This document shows positions 43,073 to 52,185 of a DNA stretch of 64,000 bases, in pieces. Position numbers and translations under genes: made by a program. The notes beneath the pieces are model-generated. The model saw only the letters and a list, made by a program, of their open reading frames with translations. It searched no databases and was not told where the DNA came from. The stretch is taken from contig CAZTOU010000007.1 of NCBI GenBank assembly GCA_964615365.1, positions 62,001-126,000 on the forward strand. The letters run 5' to 3'. Positions within the stretch are counted from its first letter, which is position 1. Every line of letters begins with the position of its first letter. This DNA is from CAVXZE01 sp964615365 (GTDB lineage: Bacteria; Myxococcota_A; UBA9160; UBA6930).

Positions 43073-45262
43073 ATGAGCGCTCGCCCGCACCTCCGAGAGC
43101 TCGCCGACCGGATGGGCATCCTTCCCTCCTATCGCGCGGGGCCAGACGACGAGGAGCGCCAGACCTCCGACGCCACGCGCGTTCGACTGCTCGAGGCGAT
43201 GGGGATGGATGCGGCGACGGAGGCCGCGGCTGCCGAGGCGCTGCGCGCCCTCGCCGCGCGCGAGCAGTCCCGTCTGGTGGAGCCGGTGGTCGTCGTCACC
43301 CGGGGTGGGGACTCCGGGAAGCTGGCACTGCGCCTCCCCCCGGAAGACGAAACGCCTGTCGAGTGGTCCCTCGAGCTCCAGAGCGAGGACGGTCGCCACG
43401 AGCGGGCCGAGGGTCGCGTCGCCTCCGTGGGGCACCGAGCCGCGCTCCGGCTTCCGATTCCGGGAGCGTCGCTCGGCCCCGGATACCATTCACTCCGGGT
43501 CGCGGTGGAACGGCGTGGGCGGTGCCAGGAAGCGCAGCAGATGCGCATCGTCGCTCCCCGCCGCTGCACCACCGTCGAGGACAAGATCGGAGCGGGGCGC
43601 GCCTACGGCCTGTGGGCCAACCTCTACTCCGTCCGCAGCACGAGGGGATGGGGCGCGGGAGACCTCGGGGCTCTCCGCGCTCTCCTCCAGTTCGCCTCCG
43701 AGGAGGGTGCTGCCTTCGTCGGTGTGAATCCTCTGCACGCGCTCTGGAACCGGGCTGAACACATCAGCCCCTACGCACCGATCAGTCGACTCCACCGGAG
43801 CCTCCTGTACCTCGAGATCGAAGCGGTTCCGGAGCTCTCCTCGTGCTCGGCGGCGCGGGAGCGGGCGGGCTCTCCGGAACAGGCGCGGATCCTGGAGCGC
43901 CTGCGCGCGGCCTCCGAGATCGACTACGAGCAGGTGGTCGCGGCGAAGCGGGCCGTCCTGGAGCTCCTGCACGAAACCTTCGCTGCAGAGCACCGGGGCG
44001 CGGACACGCCCAGAGGCCGCGACTACCAGCGCTACCTGGAGCAGGGGGGGCGCACGCTCCGGGATTTCGCATCCTTTCTCGCGCTGGCCGAGCATCTGTC
44101 CCCCGCCCCCCAGGAGCCCGGCTGGCGGAGCTGGCCGGCGCAGTACCAGAGCCCGGACTCCGCCGCGGTGCACCGGTTTCGCGAGGAGCACGGCGAGTCG
44201 GTCGACTTCCATTGCTGGGTGCAGTTCGAGCTCGACCGCCAGCTACGAGAGATGGCGGGTGTGGTGCACAACCTGGGGCTGCCGATCGGGATCTACGGCG
44301 ACCTCGCCATCGGGAGCTCGACCGGCGGAAGCGACACCTGGGCCTTCCCGGACCTCTTCGCCGAGGGAGCGGAGGTCGGAGCGCCACCGGACGAGTTCGC
44401 CCCGGCCGGCCAGAACTGGGGATTCCCGCCCCTCGACCCGCACCGGCTCCGCGCCCAGTCCTACCGCTACTGGACAGAGCTGCTGCGCAGCGCGTTCGCC
44501 CACGCGGGCGCGCTCCGCATCGATCACGTGATGGGCCTGTTCCGGCTCTACTGGATACCCGGAGACCGCGCGGCCACGGAGGGAGCCTACGTTCGCTATC
44601 CGGCGCGCGATCTCCTTGGCATTCTCGCCCTCGAGAGCCGGCGATCCGGAGCCCTCGTGGTGGGGGAGGATCTCGGGACGGTGCCCCGGGGTCTGGCCGC
44701 CCAGCTCGCGAGCTGGGGGATTCTCTCTTCTCGTGTCCTCTACTTCGAGCGGCGCGGCGGATCCTTCCGACCCTCGAAGCACTACTCCCGGCGCTCTCTG
44801 GTGACGGCCAACACCCACGACCTGGCGCCCCTCGCCGGCTTCCTCTCCGGCCGTGATCTGCTGCTGCAACGCCGGGCCAGGCGGATCGCCAGCGATGAAG
44901 AGCTCGCCCTCCTGCAGGGCCGACGAGATCGCGACTGCGCTGCGCTGCGGCGCCGCCTCGTCCGCGAGGGGCTGCTGCCGAGGGGCGCCTCCCGGCTCGA
45001 CCAGGGTCAGATCGCCCCCGCGGTCACGGGATTCCTGTGCCGGACACCGGCGCCCCTGGTCGGACTCTCTCTCGACGACCTAGTCGGCGAAACCGAGCCG
45101 GTGAACCTTCCGGGAGTCGACGCGGAGCATCACCGGAGCTGGACGAGGCGGATGCGGGTCTCGCTTGGCGAGTTTCCCCGGAACCCCTTGGTGCGGGCGT
45201 CGCTCCGGGCGATTCCCGCGGAGCGCCGGATCGGCGAGCGGCACCCAGCCATCACTCGGTGA
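43073..45262 (+). CDS. malQ: 4-alpha-glucanotransferase (amylomaltase)
   Basis: A 729-residue GH77 enzyme that transfers alpha-1,4-glucan segments. An N-terminal extension (1-165) of the kind in E. coli MalQ precedes the barrel. Conserved blocks are GWGAGDLGALRALLQ, FVGVNPLHAL, YQRYLEQ, PIGIYGDLAIGSS, ALRIDHVMGLFRLYWIP (catalytic Asp), VVGEDLGTVPRGL (catalytic Glu) and TANTHDLAPLAGF. It follows glgX by 31 bp. Its last 183 bp overlap the end of the convergent glycosyltransferase gene, but the family pattern (NLPGVDAEHHRSWTRRMRVSL) continues well into that overlap, so the MalQ frame is real there. Confidence 0.93.
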   Translation: MSARPHLRELADRMGILPSYRAGPDDEERQTSDATRVRLLEAMGMDAATEAAAAEALRALAAREQSRLVEPVVVVTRGGDSGKLALRLPPEDETPVEWSLELQSEDGRHERAEGRVASVGHRAALRLPIPGASLGPGYHSLRVAVERRGRCQEAQQMRIVAPRRCTTVEDKIGAGRAYGLWANLYSVRSTRGWGAGDLGALRALLQFASEEGAAFVGVNPLHALWNRAEHISPYAPISRLHRSLLYLEIEAVPELSSCSAARERAGSPEQARILERLRAASEIDYEQVVAAKRAVLELLHETFAAEHRGADTPRGRDYQRYLEQGGRTLRDFASFLALAEHLSPAPQEPGWRSWPAQYQSPDSAAVHRFREEHGESVDFHCWVQFELDRQLREMAGVVHNLGLPIGIYGDLAIGSSTGGSDTWAFPDLFAEGAEVGAPPDEFAPAGQNWGFPPLDPHRLRAQSYRYWTELLRSAFAHAGALRIDHVMGLFRLYWIPGDRAATEGAYVRYPARDLLGILALESRRSGALVVGEDLGTVPRGLAAQLASWGILSSRVLYFERRGGSFRPSKHYSRRSLVTANTHDLAPLAGFLSGRDLLLQRRARRIASDEELALLQGRRDRDCAALRRRLVREGLLPRGASRLDQGQIAPAVTGFLCRTPAPLVGLSLDDLVGETEPVNLPGVDAEHHRSWTRRMRVSLGEFPRNPLVRASLRAIPAERRIGERHPAITR

Positions 45263-46507
45263 GCTGGTCTCGCGGTCGAGATCCACGCGGGGGAGAAGGA
45301 CCCGCTCCAGCACCTCGGGCCAGGCGTAGCGCCGCGCCGTCGACTGGCCCGCTCGACGCATGGCGCGTGCCTCGAAGGGGTTGGCGGACAGCCGGCGGTA
45401 GAGACCCAGAAACTCCCGAGGCTCTGCGGTCTGCAGCACCAACGCATTCTGGCCGGCGACCGCGTACTCCTCTCCCGAACAGCCGGTACAGGCGACCCCC
45501 CCGGCTGCCATGGTCTCGAGGCCCACCAGCCCGAAGGGCTCGTGACCGCTGTTCGCCAGCACCGTGTCGGATGCTCGAAACAGCGCACGCCGCGCCTCCG
45601 GATCGACGCGCGAGGTCAGATTGACGACGTCGGCATCGCCCACCTCACCCAGAGCCTCGAGAAAGCCCTGGGGCCCCGTTCCTCGCCAGCCCCGCTCGAT
45701 GACGCGGAGGCCCTGGCAGCGCGCGCTTCCGAGGACCTCCTCGCCGTGCGGCTCGGAGCCGCCGCGGGCGATCAGCAGGGGACGCCAGCCCCGCCGCTTC
45801 ATCTCGGCGACGATCGAGATGGTGGCGAGCCAGCGCTTGTCCGGGTCCCACCTCGCCATCTTGGTGAGCAGCGTCCGGTCGCGAAGGCGGCGGCGCAGCT
45901 CCCTCACCGCGCTCCGCTCCGGCGGATCGAACGCATCCGCAGAGAGACCGTTGGGGATCACCATCGGGCTCATCCCGATCCCGCACATGCAGTGTTTCAT
46001 GTATCGGCTCACCGTGGTGATCAGCGCCGCCTCGCGCAGGCGATCCCAGGAGATCCGCCCGAAGCCGTAGGTGTTGTTGGCGTTCCAGAGAATGCTGACG
46101 CGATCCCGCAGCCCGAGCGTCGACAACAGCCAATGGAGGTGAAGGACCGCTTCGGTCGTCTGCCACTCCTCGGCGAGGATGACCGCCCGGTCACCTCGAA
46201 GCAGCCGAGGGCGCAGCAGCTCGTTCACCAGGAAAGGGGGAAGCGACCGCGCGAACTCGGCCTCCTTGCCCTCCTCTCCATGGTAGACACCGCCAGGGTG
46301 ATATCGGCTGATCCACTGGACCCAGCGGTGCAGATGAAGATCCCCTCGCTTCTCGTGCCCCGGAAGGTCGGGATCCCCGACGAACCACAGATGGGTCTCG
46401 AAGCCGAGGGACGCGAGGGCGCCGGTCAATCCCTCGACGCGAGTCGCGAGCCCGCCCGCGCGCGAGTAGGGATCGACTCCCTCGAACGAGAGCACGTGGA
46501 ATTGCAT
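45080..46507 (-). CDS. GT4-type glycosyltransferase
   Basis: A 475-residue glycosyltransferase with two Rossmann domains. The N-terminal acceptor side is SRAGGLATRVEGLTGALASLGF. The C-terminal nucleotide-sugar side is DPDKRWLATISIVAEM, then a GHEPFGLVGLETMAAGGVACTG motif carrying the E-x7-E pair. It is probably a glucan or glycogen-type synthase, given its position between malQ and glgP, but the donor is unknown. The last 60 residues lie over malQ on the other strand and look like antisense filler (PRPAPV-type); an ancestral stop has probably been lost. ATG 46507 is chosen, with GGAG about ten bases upstream; ATG 46543 is possible. Confidence 0.82.
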   Translation of the reverse strand: MQFHVLSFEGVDPYSRAGGLATRVEGLTGALASLGFETHLWFVGDPDLPGHEKRGDLHLHRWVQWISRYHPGGVYHGEEGKEAEFARSLPPFLVNELLRPRLLRGDRAVILAEEWQTTEAVLHLHWLLSTLGLRDRVSILWNANNTYGFGRISWDRLREAALITTVSRYMKHCMCGIGMSPMVIPNGLSADAFDPPERSAVRELRRRLRDRTLLTKMARWDPDKRWLATISIVAEMKRRGWRPLLIARGGSEPHGEEVLGSARCQGLRVIERGWRGTGPQGFLEALGEVGDADVVNLTSRVDPEARRALFRASDTVLANSGHEPFGLVGLETMAAGGVACTGCSGEEYAVAGQNALVLQTAEPREFLGLYRRLSANPFEARAMRRAGQSTARRYAWPEVLERVLLPRVDLDRETSSPSDGWVPLADPALRGNRPERRPHQGVPGKLAKRDPHPPRPAPVMLRVDSRKVHRLGFAD

Positions 46508-46598
46508 GGGGGGAATGCTCCAATCCCGCCGACCGGGCTCCATCTTCCCGAATACCTCACCATGGTCGCGATGTCACCCGAAAAAGTCCGAGAGCGTC

Positions 46599-46616
46599 GG
46601 CACGGCGTGCCTTTTT
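46599..46616 (+). terminator. Short hairpin with T run in the glgP leader
   Basis: GGCAC-GGC-GTGCC followed by TTTTT lies 76 bp before the glgP start, in the divergent gap between the glycosyltransferase and glgP. A 5-bp stem is weak. It may be a leader terminator for glgP or chance. Confidence 0.3.
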
Positions 46617-46691
46617 CTGGCGTCGCCGAGCCGCCTGTTCGATATCTTCGCCGTTGTCCGCGGATGCGCGGGATGGGGGAAGGAGAGGACC

Positions 46692-48434
46692 ATGCCCCGG
46701 GATACCAGAGTGGCCTATTTCTCCATGGAAATCGCCCTCTCTCCCGACATGCCGACCTATTCGGGCGGACTCGGCGTTCTCGCCGGGGACACCCTCCGTT
46801 CCTGCGCGGACCTGGGCGTGAAGGCGGTGGCGGTCACCCTCCTGCATCGCAAGGGGTACTTTCGACAGCGGCTGGACGATCGCGGTCGCCAGTCCGAGGG
46901 GCCCGAGCTCTGGCCCGCGGAGCAATTGCTGGAGCCGCTGAGCGCGCGGGTGACCATCGACATCGAGGGAAAGCCCGTCGAGATCCGCGCCTGGCGCCAC
47001 ACCGTGACGGGGGCAGACGGGGCGCAGGTCGCCACGCACTTCCTCGATACGGACCTGCCCGAGAATGCACCCGAGGACCGCCGGCTCACCGATTCCCTGT
47101 ACGGCGGTGACGACCGTCACCGGCTCCGCCAGGAGGTGGTTCTGGGAATCGGCGGGATCAAGATGCTCCGCGCCCTGGGGTTTCAACACCTCGACCGCTA
47201 TCACCTGAACGAAGGTCACCCGGCTCTGGCGATCCTGGCACTGCTCGAGGAGCGTCACGGAGATCCTCCCCGTAGTCATCCCGAGCTCAGCAGCCGCATC
47301 GAGGAGATCCGGCATTGCTGTGTCTTCACGACACACACACCCGTACCTGCCGGACACGACAAGTTCCCCATGGATCTGGCGCGTTCCGTGCTCGGAAAGC
47401 GCCGCGTGCGCTGGCTGGCGACGGTGGCCGAGGGGAACGTGCTCAACATGACCAATCTGGCGCTGGAGGGATCGCACTTCGTCAACGGGGTCGCGATGCG
47501 ACACGGAGAGGTCTCCAAGGGCATGTTCCCCGAATACCCGATCCGGTCGATCACCAATGGCATCCACCCGGCGACCTGGGCCGCGCCCTCGTTCAGCGCC
47601 CTCTTCGATCACCACATCGAGGAGTGGCGTCGGGACGCATACTCGCTGCGTTACGCCCTGGGAATCCCCCTGGAAGAGATCTGGGAAGCCCACCTCCACG
47701 CCAAGCACGCCTTGATCGACCGGGTCTACCTGGAGACGAAGGCGACCTTCGACCCGGATGCACTGACCCTCGGCTTCGCCAGACGCGCGACCGCCTACAA
47801 GCGGGCCATGCTGGTGCTCCACGACATCGAGCGTCTCGCCCGGATCGCCCGGGAAAAGGGTCCCCTGCAGCTGGTCTTCGCCGGAAAGGCGCACCCGCGA
47901 GACACCGAGGGCAAGAAGATCATCCGCCGGATCTTCGCAGCCCGCGAGTCCCTCCGCGGCGACGTGAACGTCGTCTATCTGCCGAGCTACGACATGGCGC
48001 TGGGTCGGCTGCTGTGCGCCGGCGCCGACGTCTGGCTCAACACGCCGATCCCGCCACTCGAGGCCTCGGGCACCAGCGGGATGAAGGCTGCGCTCAACGG
48101 GGTGCCGAGTCTGAGCGTGCTCGACGGATGGTGGATCGAGGGATGCGTCGAGGGCATCACCGGCTGGGCGATCGGGGCCGACGGAGCGGCGGCGCAGCAT
48201 CGCGGAGAGACGCCCTCCGACGGAAAGGCTGCCGACTCCCTCTACGAGAAGCTCGAGCATACCGTCATCCCGTGCTTCTACCGGGATCGCCACCGGTTTC
48301 GGGAGACGATGCGAAACGCGATCGCGCTCAACGCCTCGTTCTTCAACACGCAGAGGATGGTCCTCCAGTACCTCTACGGCGCCTACCTGGAGCCACCCGA
48401 CGCCCGCCCGGAGCAGAACCGACCGGCGTCCTAG
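46692..48434 (+). CDS. glgP: Alpha-glucan (glycogen/maltodextrin) phosphorylase, short form
   Basis: A 580-residue GT35 phosphorylase, which releases glucose-1-phosphate from alpha-1,4-glucans. Seen are the opening VAYFSMEIALSPDMPTYSGGLG, the HLNEGHPAL block, FTTHTPVPAGHD, a middle SITNGIHPATWAAP block and the PLP-site region EASGTSGMKAALNGVPSLSVLDGWW with its lysine. The length and the FSMEIAL start mark the compact bacterial/archaeal subfamily rather than the 800-residue E. coli type. AGGAGAGG lies directly before the ATG. Convergent with archease. Confidence 0.93.
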   Translation: MPRDTRVAYFSMEIALSPDMPTYSGGLGVLAGDTLRSCADLGVKAVAVTLLHRKGYFRQRLDDRGRQSEGPELWPAEQLLEPLSARVTIDIEGKPVEIRAWRHTVTGADGAQVATHFLDTDLPENAPEDRRLTDSLYGGDDRHRLRQEVVLGIGGIKMLRALGFQHLDRYHLNEGHPALAILALLEERHGDPPRSHPELSSRIEEIRHCCVFTTHTPVPAGHDKFPMDLARSVLGKRRVRWLATVAEGNVLNMTNLALEGSHFVNGVAMRHGEVSKGMFPEYPIRSITNGIHPATWAAPSFSALFDHHIEEWRRDAYSLRYALGIPLEEIWEAHLHAKHALIDRVYLETKATFDPDALTLGFARRATAYKRAMLVLHDIERLARIAREKGPLQLVFAGKAHPRDTEGKKIIRRIFAARESLRGDVNVVYLPSYDMALGRLLCAGADVWLNTPIPPLEASGTSGMKAALNGVPSLSVLDGWWIEGCVEGITGWAIGADGAAAQHRGETPSDGKAADSLYEKLEHTVIPCFYRDRHRFRETMRNAIALNASFFNTQRMVLQYLYGAYLEPPDARPEQNRPAS

Positions 48435-48456
48435 GAGTCTGGCGCGATCGCTCGGC

Positions 48457-48885
48457 TCAGACGTCCAGCGTGACCGTCGCCTCCCACTTGCCGGCTTCCC
48501 CGGCCACGCGAAGCCCGTGGGCGGTCGCGGCCTTCACCTCGGCCGCGATCTGGTGTCGCTCCGGGAAGAACCTCTCGCCCACCAGCCGCGCCTCGAGCCG
48601 AGCGCTCCCCCCGCGGTGAATGCGAAGCCGCTTCGGCCGCAGCACGAGCTCATGCGCGTCGCGCAGGAAGACCAGCTCGTTCAGGAACCCCAGCATCAGG
48701 AGCTCGAGATCGGGCTCCTCGAGGGCCAGGGGACGCTCCTCGAGCTCTCGGACGCTCCCGGGATCTCTCACGGTGAGAGAGACGAGGGCATCGGCCGCTG
48801 CCGCGAAGAGGCCCTCGAGCGTCTCCGCGCGGGCGACGAAGCAGAGATCGCTGGTCACCCCATCCACGAACTCGAAGCCGTTCAC
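48457..48885 (-). CDS. Archease-family RtcB cofactor
   Basis: A 142-residue protein with the archease pattern. The N-terminal acidic/aromatic segment FEFVDGVTSDLCFVARAETLEGLFAAAADAL is followed by LLMLGFLNELVFLRDAHELV and EVKAATAHGL. Archease speeds guanylylation and turnover of RtcB ligase. The GTG start overlaps the rtcB stop (GTGA), so the two products are coupled. Its assignment relies on both sequence and the neighbour. Confidence 0.9.
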   Translation of the reverse strand: MNGFEFVDGVTSDLCFVARAETLEGLFAAAADALVSLTVRDPGSVRELEERPLALEEPDLELLMLGFLNELVFLRDAHELVLRPKRLRIHRGGSARLEARLVGERFFPERHQIAAEVKAATAHGLRVAGEAGKWEATVTLDV

Positions 48886-50339
48886 CCCTTCAGGTTTCCC
48901 ACCGGAACCAGGTGCGCCACCCGCCGCGAGAGTCCGGCGAGCTCGGCGGTCTCGGCGACCTCGTCGACGTCCTTGTAGGCGAGCCCCGCCTCCTCGGCGA
49001 GACCCCGAAGAGAGGTGGCGCGCACGGCGATCCCCCGCGCCTCCATCCGATCGCGCAGCTCGGCCCCGCGTACCAGCTTCCGGGCGCGACTGCGGCTCAT
49101 CCTCCGCCCGCTCCCGTGCGCGGTGCTGAAGAAGCTGGATCCGCCGCCGTCCACACCCGCGAGCAGATAGGATCCCGTCTCCATGCTGCCCCCGATGATG
49201 ACCGGCTGACCGGTGGCTCGGTAGGCCGCGGGGAGCTCCGGATGACCGGGCGGAAAGGCTCGAGTCGCCCCCTTGCGATGAACCAGCAGGCGGCGTTCGG
49301 CGCCGTCGACCCAGTGCCGCTCGATCTTGGCCGTGTTGTGGGAGACATCGTAGGCGTTCCGGATCCCCAGCTCGTCGGGAGCGCATCGGAATACGTCGCT
49401 GAACACCTCGCGGATCCGGTGCTGGATCACCTGGCGGTTGGCGAAGGACATGTTCGCCGCGCAGCACATGGCGGCGAAGTAGTCGCGGCCCTGGCTGGAG
49501 GCGAATGGTGCGCAGGCCAGCTCGCGGTCGATGACGGGGAGACCGAACTCCTTGGGCATGGCGCGCAGGAAGCTCTGCAGGTAGTCCGTGGCCACCTGGT
49601 GCCCGAAGCCACGGCTCCCGCAGTGGAACATCACGACGACCTGCTCGGGAATGGAGAGACCGAACGCAGCCGCTAGATCGGGGTCGTGAACGCCCTCCGG
49701 CCGGAGCAGCTGAACCTCGAGGTAGTGGTTTCCGGAGCCGAGCGTCCCGATCTGGCGGAAGCCTCGTTCGATGGCACGCTCGCTCACCCGCTCCGAATCG
49801 GCATCGGCGAAGCATCCTCCGGACTCGGTGCACTCGAGATCCTCCCGTGTGCCATAGCCGTTGCGGACCGCCCAGACGGCGCCGGATTCGAGCACCTCGT
49901 GAAACTCGTCCCGACTGATCCGGATGTTGCCCCGCGACCCCACGCCGGCCGGAACCCGCGCGGCCAGTGCGTCCATGAGCTGCCCGAGCCGCGGCTCGAC
50001 CCTCTCCCAGGTCAGGTTCGTCGTCACCAGCCGCATGCCGCAGTTGATGTCGAAGCCGATCCCCCCCGGCGAGATCACACCCCGATCGAGGTCCATGGCG
50101 GCGACACCCCCGATCGGGAAGCCGTATCCCCAGTGGGCGTCCGGCATGCAGAAGCTCGCCTCGACGATTCCGGGCAGGGTCGCCACATTGGCGGCTTGGA
50201 CGAAGACCTGCTCGTCCATCTCCGACAAGAGCTTCTCACCGGCGAAGACGCGCACCGGGACCCGCATGCCGGGGCGGTAGTCGACACCCAGCTCGTAGGT
50301 CGCGGGTCCGATCGAACGCAGGCCAGGGGGAGCGGCCAC
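48882..50339 (-). CDS. rtcB: RNA-splicing ligase RtcB
   Basis: A 485-residue RNA ligase joining 2',3'-cyclic phosphate or 3'-phosphate ends to 5'-OH ends with GTP and manganese. Conserved metal and catalytic blocks are MPDAHWGYGFPIGG, GGIGFDINCGMRL, LGSGNHYLEVQ, FHCGSRGFGHQ and, near the C-terminus, TAHGSGRRMSRSRA with the guanylylated His. It starts at ATG 50339 and is followed by archease. In E. coli rtcB is driven by sigma-54/RtcR; no RtcR is present here and no clear -24/-12 site was found upstream. Confidence 0.95.
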   Translation of the reverse strand: MAAPPGLRSIGPATYELGVDYRPGMRVPVRVFAGEKLLSEMDEQVFVQAANVATLPGIVEASFCMPDAHWGYGFPIGGVAAMDLDRGVISPGGIGFDINCGMRLVTTNLTWERVEPRLGQLMDALAARVPAGVGSRGNIRISRDEFHEVLESGAVWAVRNGYGTREDLECTESGGCFADADSERVSERAIERGFRQIGTLGSGNHYLEVQLLRPEGVHDPDLAAAFGLSIPEQVVVMFHCGSRGFGHQVATDYLQSFLRAMPKEFGLPVIDRELACAPFASSQGRDYFAAMCCAANMSFANRQVIQHRIREVFSDVFRCAPDELGIRNAYDVSHNTAKIERHWVDGAERRLLVHRKGATRAFPPGHPELPAAYRATGQPVIIGGSMETGSYLLAGVDGGGSSFFSTAHGSGRRMSRSRARKLVRGAELRDRMEARGIAVRATSLRGLAEEAGLAYKDVDEVAETAELAGLSRRVAHLVPVGNLKG

Positions 50340-50639
50340 GGGGATTCCTCCTCGCCACGACAGAAGGCAGGAGCTCTCCCTGGCAGGGTGGCACGAAAAC
50401 CCCGTCCCCGCCCTCGAAATCGGATCCGATCCGGGGGAGGTCCGGGGCCAACCCGATCCTAGAATGGGCTTTCAGATCATGGCAGAAGCCCATGAATCTC
50501 CGAATGAATCGCGGCGAGCAGGGAGCGGCTTCTGGACTCCTTCCGCTCCCCTCACTCCCGCCTCCGCCCTGCCCTATCATTCGTCCCCAACCGCGCGTGT
50601 CCACTCGGAGATCTCGGCGTCTCCGCAGGAGGAGTGATC
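50340..50639. other. Divergent intergenic region, rtcB / CoA-binding protein
   Basis: No gene is seen in these 300 bases. It must hold promoters for both directions. A strong ribosome-binding sequence (AGGAGGAG) ends it on the right. No convincing -35/-10 or GG-N10-GC pair, repeat or RNA structure was recognised. Confidence 0.5.
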
Positions 50640-51077
50640 ATGCCTACCGAACACGAGCAGTTCTGGACGAACTCGAGCTTTGCCCTCGTCGGTCACTCGG
50701 CCGGAAAGGGCTTCCCCACCCTCAGCTACGGAGAGCTGAAGAAGCAGGGCAAGAAGGTGTTCGCCGTGGATCCCACCGCGGACGAGGTCGCGGGCGACAA
50801 GACCTATCCGGACCTCGCCTCTCTTCCCGAGAAGGTCGAAGCCGTGGTTCTCGAGGTCCCCAAGAACGAGACCGAGGCTTGGGTGGGGAAAGCGGCCGAG
50901 GCGGGAGTCCAGAACCTCTGGATCCACATGGCGCGCGAGACCCCGGAGGCCCTGACATTGGCCCGGGAGAAGGGACTCAAGGTCCTTACCGGGACCTGTG
51001 CGGTCATGTACGTGAAGCCGGGATTCTCCTACCACTCCATCCACAAGTGGATCAACCAGCTGCTGGGCAAATACTGA
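50640..51077 (+). CDS. CoA-binding domain protein
   Basis: A 145-residue Rossmann-like CoA-binding protein of the YccU type. It has an N-terminal FALVGHSAGKGFPTLSYGELKKQGKKVFAVDP, a middle PEKVEAVVLEVPKNETEAWVGKAAEAGVQNLWI, and a C-terminal GLKVLTGTCAVMYVKPG with a conserved Cys. Stand-alone members bind CoA or acyl-CoA; no enzyme activity is known. An AGGAGGAG site precedes the ATG at 50640. Confidence 0.88.
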   Translation: MPTEHEQFWTNSSFALVGHSAGKGFPTLSYGELKKQGKKVFAVDPTADEVAGDKTYPDLASLPEKVEAVVLEVPKNETEAWVGKAAEAGVQNLWIHMARETPEALTLAREKGLKVLTGTCAVMYVKPGFSYHSIHKWINQLLGKY

Positions 51078-51142
51078 CCGCGACGCACCCACTTGGTACT
51101 CTGGGGCCCTCGCAGCGAGCGGGTGAGAGGAGCAGTCGGTCC

Positions 51143-52159
51143 TTGGCCAAGACGATGAAGGTCGCGCTGGGGTTCGCGATCAGCGCGGCCTTTCTGTATT
51201 TCGCCTTTCGCGGTGTGGATCCGGGCGAGCTCTGGGAGCACGTGCGCCGCGCCAGCTACCCGTGGCTCCTCGGGGTGGCGGCGGTGAGCATCTACTCGAA
51301 CTGGGTGCGCGCACAGCGCTGGGGATTCTTCTTTCGCCACCTCAAGCGGATCCCCTCCCGTTCGCTGTTCGGCTCCACCATGATCGGGCTCGCGGCGAAC
51401 AACGTGCTGCCGATGCGGGTGGGGGAAGCGGTGCGCGCCTACTCCATCAGCAGGAAGGAGAGTCTTCCCTTCGCGACCTCCTTCACCACGGTGATCCTCG
51501 AACGGATCTTCGACCTGGTGACGGTGCTGATCTTCCTCGCGGTGGCGCTCCGTGTGGTTCCGATCCCCGAGAGCGCGGATGCGCAGGTCGGCGGAGCCTT
51601 GAGACTCCTATCGGTGGCCACCGCGGGGGCGATCGGGTTCATCGTCTTTCTCTTCTTCAAGGAAGAGCTGATGGTCCGCTGGGTGGAGGGAGTCCTGGGC
51701 TTCCTGCCCGAGAAGATCGCCACGCCCCTGCACCGCTTGTTTCACGCCTTCCTGGCGGGGCTCGAGGCGCTGACCGACAAACGCCAGCTCCTGTATCTCT
51801 TCGGCTACTCGCTCTGGCTCTGGACCTGCTTCGTGATCGCCTTCTGGTGTGGCGTGAAGAGCTTGGGTCTCGACGTCGCCCATGACCTTCCGATGGTCCG
51901 GGCGTCGCTCTTCGCCGTCGTGATGGTGGCGATCTTCATCATGATTCCGGCGGCCCCGGGCTTCGTGGGGACCTTTCAAGCCGGCTGCATCGTCGCGCTC
52001 GGTGTCTTCGGTATCCCGAAGGAGGAGGCCCTCAGCTTCTCGCTGCTGACCCACGCCATCCAGTTCATGGCCGTCAACCTGATCGGAGCCTACTGCTTCG
52101 TCCGAGAGGGGTTCACCCTCGGCGAAGTCCCACTCGCCGAAGAGCCAGCTCCCGACTGA
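51143..52159 (+). CDS. UPF0104 / lysylphosphatidylglycerol-synthase transmembrane-domain family protein
   Basis: A 338-residue protein with about eight membrane helices. The family motifs are SNWVRAQRWGFFFR, LAANNVLPMRVGEAVRAY, TTVILERIFDLVTVL and IPAAPGFVGTFQAG. The membrane half of MprF and related proteins flips lipids. The soluble synthetase half of MprF is absent, so this is a stand-alone putative lipid flippase. TTG 51143 is preferred because AGGAG lies ten bases upstream; ATG 51155 is an alternative. It ends 26 bp from the convergent treT-like gene. Confidence 0.85.
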   Translation: MAKTMKVALGFAISAAFLYFAFRGVDPGELWEHVRRASYPWLLGVAAVSIYSNWVRAQRWGFFFRHLKRIPSRSLFGSTMIGLAANNVLPMRVGEAVRAYSISRKESLPFATSFTTVILERIFDLVTVLIFLAVALRVVPIPESADAQVGGALRLLSVATAGAIGFIVFLFFKEELMVRWVEGVLGFLPEKIATPLHRLFHAFLAGLEALTDKRQLLYLFGYSLWLWTCFVIAFWCGVKSLGLDVAHDLPMVRASLFAVVMVAIFIMIPAAPGFVGTFQAGCIVALGVFGIPKEEALSFSLLTHAIQFMAVNLIGAYCFVREGFTLGEVPLAEEPAPD

Positions 52160-52185
52160 GTGCGGCGCCAGACCGGCGGCCCGGG

